Shown piece by piece: positions 6,781 to 9,955 of a stretch of 9,955 nucleotides of DNA; position 1 is the first letter of the stretch; every line of letters begins with the position of its first letter. A program made the translations under genes and the position numbers. The DNA lies in the NCBI GenBank assembly GCA_017550775.1, contig JAFZOA010000072.1, positions 1 to 9,955 of the forward strand, read 5' to 3'. The notes beneath the pieces are model-generated. The model saw only the letters and a program-made list of their open reading frames with translations, was not told the origin of the DNA and searched no databases. Source of the DNA: Ruminiclostridium sp. GTDB lineage: Bacteria; Bacillota_A; Clostridia; Oscillospirales; Ruminococcaceae.

Positions 6781-7853
6781 ATCAGTATCCGTTCGTCACA
6801 GTATTCACATTCCAGCACATCTCCGGACTTGCGGAAGCTGTGCGGAAGGTATTTCTCGGTATGTGTGATGCACTTCGGGTTGGTACAGCAGACATCCTTC
6901 ATTACTTTTCCGCTGAGCAGCGGCTTTGAGTCAAGACCGTAGTCGAGAATGCTGAGTATCAGCGCCATACGGACATACATTCCGTAGTTTGCCTGCTTGA
7001 AGTACATCGCTCGCGGGTCGTCGTCCACCTCTACCGCGATCTCGTCAACGCGGGGGAGCGGGTGAAGGACGATGAGATCGGGCTTGCCGAGCTTCATTTT
7101 TGCCATGTCGAGACAATACACGTTCTTCTGTCTCTCATACTCCTCGGGCGACCCGAAGCGTTCACGCTGTATTCTTGTCATGTACAGGACATCGAGCTTG
7201 GGCATAACTTCTTCAAGCGTGGAGTATTCCTCGTAGGACTTGCCGCTTGCGGATATGTAGTCCTTGATGTAGGTCGGGACTTTGAGCTCCTGGGTAGATA
7301 CAAGTATGAATTTGTTGCCCTCGAAGCAGGATAACGCTTTCAGCAGGGAATGGACGGTACGGCCGTTTTTGAGGTCGCCGCAGAAGCCGACAGTCAGGTT
7401 GTCGAGCCGTCCTTTTTCCTCTCTGAGAGTCAGCAGGTCGGTAAGGGTCTGAGTCGGATGAAGGTGTCCTCCGTCACCGGCGTTTATGACCGGACAGTCC
7501 GCAGTAAGCGCAGCCGCCTTGGACGCGCCTTCAAGCGGGTGGCGCATAACGAGTATATCGGAGTAGCCGCTTACTATCTTGGTGGTGTCTTTAAGGTTCT
7601 CGCCCTTAGCAACAGACGAGGTGGAGGGGTTGTCGAATCCGATGATACCGCCGCCGAGACGCAGCATAGCGGTCTGGAAGCTCATCTGCGTTCTTGTGGA
7701 GGGCTCATAGAACAGCGTTCCCATTATCTTTCCTCTGCAAGCGCCCGCATACACCATAGGCGCGCTCATTATCTCGTGAGCCAATGCTACTATGCTGTTC
7801 CACTGTTCGGGGGTAAAATCGTTCAGGTCTATAAGATGTGAAATTTTCTCCAT
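6777..7853 (-). CDS. pyrB: Aspartate carbamoyltransferase catalytic chain with fused PyrI-like zinc domain
   Basis: PyrB joins carbamoyl phosphate and aspartate in the committed step of pyrimidine synthesis. With ATG at 7853 the protein has 358 residues, about 50 longer than a usual catalytic chain of roughly 310. Catalytic motifs are FYEPSTRT (48-55), VAKGENLKDT (81-90), MRHP (103-106), HPTQTLTDL (132-140), GRTVHS (164-169), TRIQRERF (226-233) and HPLPRVDEI (264-272). The extra tail holds Cys323-x4-Cys328 and Cys349-x2-Cys352 (CTNPKCITHTE, CEYCDE), which resembles the zinc domain of the regulatory chain PyrI. No nucleotide-binding allosteric domain is present. AAGGAAG lies about 7 bases before the start, and a strong promoter lies just upstream. 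An in-frame ATG at 8000 would put the promoter inside the gene and is rejected. It is the first gene of a four-gene operon. Confidence 0.96.
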   Translation of the reverse strand: MEKISHLIDLNDFTPEQWNSIVALAHEIMSAPMVYAGACRGKIMGTLFYEPSTRTQMSFQTAMLRLGGGIIGFDNPSTSSVAKGENLKDTTKIVSGYSDILVMRHPLEGASKAAALTADCPVINAGDGGHLHPTQTLTDLLTLREEKGRLDNLTVGFCGDLKNGRTVHSLLKALSCFEGNKFILVSTQELKVPTYIKDYISASGKSYEEYSTLEEVMPKLDVLYMTRIQRERFGSPEEYERQKNVYCLDMAKMKLGKPDLIVLHPLPRVDEIAVEVDDDPRAMYFKQANYGMYVRMALILSILDYGLDSKPLLSGKVMKDVCCTNPKCITHTEKYLPHSFRKSGDVLECEYCDERILI

Positions 7854-7893
7854 TGTTACACTTCCTTGATACATAATCTGCATTATTTCATCT

Positions 7894-7922
7894 ATTATAC
7901 CACAAACCACCTGTATTTTCAA
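7894..7922 (-). promoter_or_regulatory. Sigma-A-type promoter for the pyrB operon
   Basis: On the minus strand TTGAAA (7922-7917) and TATAAT (7899-7894) are separated by exactly 17 bp, and TGG directly before the -10 makes an extended -10. Transcription should start near 7887, leaving a leader of about 34 nt before the pyrB ATG. That is too short for an attenuator of the pyrR or T-box kind. An A-tract lies directly upstream of the -35. Confidence 0.88.
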
Positions 7923-8016
7923 GCTTTTTTTACAAGTGGAAGCGAACTTTCCTGCTACTGTGAACTTGTCGGAACGTATGATATGAAATGTATCTTCCAT
8001 GAAACAAAAAAAGCTT
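7921..8016. repeat. Inverted repeat joining the two divergent promoters
   Basis: AAGCTTTTTTT (7921-7931) and AAAAAAAGCTT (8006-8016) are perfect 11-base inverted copies, and farther in TGGAAG (7937-7942) mirrors CTTCCA (7994-7999). The gap between the two blocks is 5 bases on one side and 6 on the other. Each arm places the same CTTCCA, A7 and GC just ahead of, and running into, a -35 hexamer. The 51 bases between the arms (7943-7993) show nothing else that I recognise. Confidence 0.75.
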
Positions 8017-8043
8017 TACAACAGCACAAAAATATGTTATAAT
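8015..8043 (+). promoter_or_regulatory. Sigma-A-type promoter for the nfnAB operon
   Basis: TTTACA (8015-8020) and TATAAT (8038-8043) are separated by 17 bp, with TGT before the -10 as an extended element and A7 upstream of the -35. The expected start is near 8050, giving a leader of about 210 nt before nfnA. Confidence 0.85.
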
Positions 8044-8049
8044 AACTTA

Positions 8050-8261
8050 TTATTTGTTTCTTAAGGAAACGATGATCAAAGATTGTGCGTTGATTGCGTT
8101 GTAGATTTAGTTGGCAGATTGTACAAATTCTCCGAGGGTTTGCCGGCGTAAGTCAAGGGGAATTTGTGCAAGATTACGGCTAAAGATGCAATGCAAGCGA
8201 CGTGCAAGATTAAATCAGCGGTCCCTTAAACAAATTCAGCCAGCAAAAGAGGAAAGCAACA
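8050..8261 (+). promoter_or_regulatory. Long structured 5' leader of nfnA, class unknown
   Basis: The leader holds a small hairpin (GTTTC at 8056-8060 with GAAAC at 8066-8070) and a large one. In the large hairpin 8119-8133 pairs with 8157-8171 over 15 bp with two G-T wobbles, around a 23-base loop containing GCCGGC. The 11-base GTGCAAGATTA occurs at 8166-8176 and again at 8202-8212. The sequence ACAAATTC in the large stem recurs at 8230-8237, so the 3' arm could pair there instead. The nfnA Shine-Dalgarno is AGAGG (8248-8252), 9 bases before the ATG. I see no open reading frame with a ribosome binding site, no T-run terminator, and no motif of the common riboswitches I know (FMN, cobalamin, SAM, THF, T-box, guanidine). 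Confidence 0.55.
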
Positions 8262-9113
8262 ATGAACAGAATCGTAGTAAAAAAAGAGCTAAACCCGACG
8301 GTTACACTCATGTCGGTAGAGGCTCCGCTTATTGCGGCAAAAGCCGAGCCCGGTCAGTTCGTTATACTGCGCTCGCATGATGACGCAGAGAGAATACCGC
8401 TTACCATTTCGGACTTTGACCGTGCGGCGGGGACGATCACCATAATATTCCAGATCGTAGGCGCTGCTACAATGAGACTGAACTCTCTGAAAGAAGGGGA
8501 GTGTATCGCGGATTTCGCAGGACCTCTCGGCCGCGCGACCGAAACGGAAGGACTGAAAAAAGCGGCTGTTGTCGGCGGCGGTGTTGGGTGCGCTATTGCT
8601 TATCCGGTCACAAAGAAGCTGTTCGGACAGGGAACCGAGGTGCACGCAATTGCAGGCTTCCGCAGCAAAGACCTTGTGATACTCGAAGATGAGTTCAGAG
8701 CTAATTCAACAAGGTTTTTCCCGGTGAGCGACGACGGCTCCTGGGGAGAAAAAGGATTGGTCACCGATGCGCTGAGACGTCTGATAGAGAGCGGCGAGAA
8801 GTATGACGAGGTCATCACCATAGGTCCGCTTGTAATGATGAAGTTCGTCTGCGCTCTCACAAAGGGATACGGTATCAGGACTATCGCGAGCATGAACCCG
8901 ATAATGATAGACGGGACCGGTATGTGCGGGTGCTGTCGTCTCACAGTCGGAGGAAAAACAAGGTTTGCGTGTGTTGACGGACCCGAGTTTGACGGGCATG
9001 AGATAGATTTCGACGAGGCAATAATGCGGAGCCGTATGTATGCCGGTTTCGAGATGCATGAAAGAGAAACGTCCTGCAATCTTTTCAGATCTTCTGAAAG
9101 GGGGAACGCATAA
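8262..9113 (+). CDS. nfnA: NfnA / SudB-type FAD- and [2Fe-2S]-containing oxidoreductase subunit
   Basis: This is the small subunit of a ferredoxin-dependent NAD(H):NADP(H) transhydrogenase (NfnAB), also annotated as sulfide dehydrogenase or glutamate synthase-associated subunit. The 283-residue protein has a ferredoxin-reductase fold: the FAD motif RIPLTISDF (44-52), the NAD(P) motif VVGGGVGCAIAYP (103-115) and a C-terminal [2Fe-2S] segment DGTGMCGCC (217-225) with Cys237 in ACVDGPEFDGH. It is a relative of PyrK, and closeness to pyrB could mislead. However, the next gene is the GltA-like large subunit, not pyrD, and the DGTGMCGCC motif fits NfnA. Translation should follow AGAGG 9 bases upstream. 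It overlaps nfnB by one base (TAATG). Confidence 0.92.
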   Translation: MNRIVVKKELNPTVTLMSVEAPLIAAKAEPGQFVILRSHDDAERIPLTISDFDRAAGTITIIFQIVGAATMRLNSLKEGECIADFAGPLGRATETEGLKKAAVVGGGVGCAIAYPVTKKLFGQGTEVHAIAGFRSKDLVILEDEFRANSTRFFPVSDDGSWGEKGLVTDALRRLIESGEKYDEVITIGPLVMMKFVCALTKGYGIRTIASMNPIMIDGTGMCGCCRLTVGGKTRFACVDGPEFDGHEIDFDEAIMRSRMYAGFEMHERETSCNLFRSSERGNA

Positions 9114-9955
9114 TGCCTGCGAGAGACCCGAAAAAGCATGAAATGCCGACACAGAAGCCCGAGATACGCGCACACAACTTCGACGAGGTAGCGCTCGGAT
9201 ATACCGCAGAGATCGCAGCCGCAGAAGCCCGGCGCTGTCTCGGATGCAAGAATAAGCCGTGTATGCAGGGCTGTCCGGTAAACATCGACATTCCGGAGTT
9301 CATAGCTAACATCAAACAGAATGATATCGAAGGTGCTTATGAAGTCATCACACGAAGCTCTTCACTTCCCGCGGTGTGCGGGCGCGTATGTCCGCAGGAG
9401 AGTCAGTGTGAGCATGAGTGTACGCTTGCTGTTAAGCTCGGAATGGAGCCGGTCGGCATCGGTAGGCTCGAACGCTTTGTCGCCGATACGCACAGGCTCA
9501 GCAAGACCGGCAAGCCCGAAAAGCCGGCTCCGAACGGACACAAGGTAGCTATTATAGGTTCCGGACCATCGGGACTGACCTGCGCGGGTGACCTTGCCAA
9601 AAACGGTTATGCCGTGACAGTGTTTGAAGCGCTTCACACAGCGGGCGGAGTGCTCGTTTATGGAATCCCGGAGTTCAGACTTCCGAAGGATATTGTCGCG
9701 GACGAGGTAAACACGCTCAAAGATCTCGGCGTTGAGATCATGACCGACGTGGTGATTGGACGCACTCTCACTGTCGATGAGCTGTTCAAACAGGGATACG
9801 AGGCGGTATTCATAGGCTCGGGCGCGGGACTTCCCAATTTTATGAACATTCCCGGCGAGTCGCTTTGCGGTGTATATTCCGCGAACGAGTTCCTGACCCG
9901 GTCAAATCTGATGAAAGCTTATCGCGACGATTCACACACTCCCATAATGAAGGGC
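9113..9955 (+). CDS. nfnB: NfnB / GltA-like NADPH-dependent iron-sulfur flavoprotein, N-terminal part (partial)
   Basis: The first 281 codons are open to the window end. The N-terminal domain carries eight cysteines in two groups: Cys42, 45, 50 and 54 (CLGCKNKPCMQGC) and Cys89, 93, 99 and 103 (CGRVCPQESQCEHEC). In the NfnB/GltD family these bind two [4Fe-4S] clusters. A dinucleotide-binding Rossmann motif follows (VAIIGSGPSG, 145-154), then GGVLVYGIPEFRLPK (178-192), which is typical of glutamate synthase small-subunit and NfnB proteins. A full protein would be about 460 residues. The ATG overlaps the nfnA stop, and GAAAGGGGG about 7 bases ahead serves as ribosome binding site. With NfnA it would bifurcate electrons between NADPH, NAD+ and ferredoxin. 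The alternatives (sulfide dehydrogenase, glutamate synthase small subunit) are less likely beside an NfnA-type partner. Confidence 0.93.
   Translation, partial: MPARDPKKHEMPTQKPEIRAHNFDEVALGYTAEIAAAEARRCLGCKNKPCMQGCPVNIDIPEFIANIKQNDIEGAYEVITRSSSLPAVCGRVCPQESQCEHECTLAVKLGMEPVGIGRLERFVADTHRLSKTGKPEKPAPNGHKVAIIGSGPSGLTCAGDLAKNGYAVTVFEALHTAGGVLVYGIPEFRLPKDIVADEVNTLKDLGVEIMTDVVIGRTLTVDELFKQGYEAVFIGSGAGLPNFMNIPGESLCGVYSANEFLTRSNLMKAYRDDSHTPIMKG

Noticed and set aside
7854..8000. 49-residue N-terminal extension of PyrB from an ATG at 8000
   Set aside because: The extension would contain the consensus pyrB promoter, the ATG at 8000 has no Shine-Dalgarno, and the family's N-terminus matches the start at 7853.
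8050..8225. 6S RNA or other stand-alone small RNA gene in the leader
   Set aside because: The ends do not pair into one long rod and there is no terminator after it. The 15-bp hairpin alone is not enough for this call.
8111..8380. Plus-strand open frame starting in the nfnA leader
   Set aside because: It begins with a weak start codon, overlaps nfnA in another frame and encodes an arginine/lysine-rich product with no recognisable domain.
8262..9113. Calling this gene pyrK because it is next to pyrB
   Set aside because: The two genes are divergent, the downstream partner is NfnB/GltA-like rather than pyrD, and the C-terminal iron-sulfur motif DGTGMCGCC fits NfnA/SudB.
1..9955. CRISPR array, mobile element or tRNA
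   Set aside because: I found no regularly spaced repeats, no transposase or integrase motifs, no terminal inverted repeats with target duplications and no cloverleaf-like sequence.

Overview
The window is a stretch of ordinary-looking chromosome, most likely from a Clostridia-class Bacillota of the gut Ruminococcus/Oscillospiraceae type. This rests on AGGAGG-like ribosome binding sites, sigma-A-type promoters, the non-mevalonate isoprenoid enzyme IspG, a thiamine pyrophosphokinase of the Firmicute type, an intracellular GH13 amylase and an NfnAB-type flavin/iron-sulfur oxidoreductase typical of fermentative anaerobes. Base composition looks mid-range (about half G+C by eye, not computed). I see no transposase, integrase, tRNA, rRNA or CRISPR array.

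Layout. Positions 1-194 hold the last 63 codons of a PLP-dependent aminotransferase, followed 2 bases later by a metallo-beta-lactamase-fold protein (197-1045) that lacks several of its family's metal ligands. After an AT-rich gap come an intracellular alpha-amylase-family enzyme (1139-3001), a strong hairpin and rmuC (3057-4469), all on the plus strand. A bidirectional terminator at about 4473-4503 separates these from a minus-strand operon read from 7853 down to 4485: pyrB, a 4'-phosphopantetheinyl transferase, thiamine pyrophosphokinase and ispG, with overlapping or nearly abutting ends. At the right, nfnA (8262-9113) and the start of nfnB (9113 to the window end) are on the plus strand, overlapping by one base.

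The 408-bp region between pyrB and nfnA is the most information-rich non-coding stretch. It carries two divergent promoters, each with a 17-bp spacer and an extended -10, set in mirror-image copies of the same A-tract element. It also holds a leader of about 210 nt with a 15-bp hairpin, direct repeats and a possible alternative pairing near the nfnA ribosome binding site. The leader matches no riboswitch class that I recognise.

How the genes work together: the minus-strand operon joins a committed step of pyrimidine synthesis (PyrB) with cofactor and precursor steps (carrier-protein activation, thiamine diphosphate, isoprenoids), so it looks like growth-linked housekeeping. NfnAB balances NADH, NADPH and ferredoxin. 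Most notable in the proteins is that PyrB carries at its C-terminus a four-cysteine domain resembling the zinc domain of the regulatory chain PyrI, without the PyrI nucleotide-binding domain.
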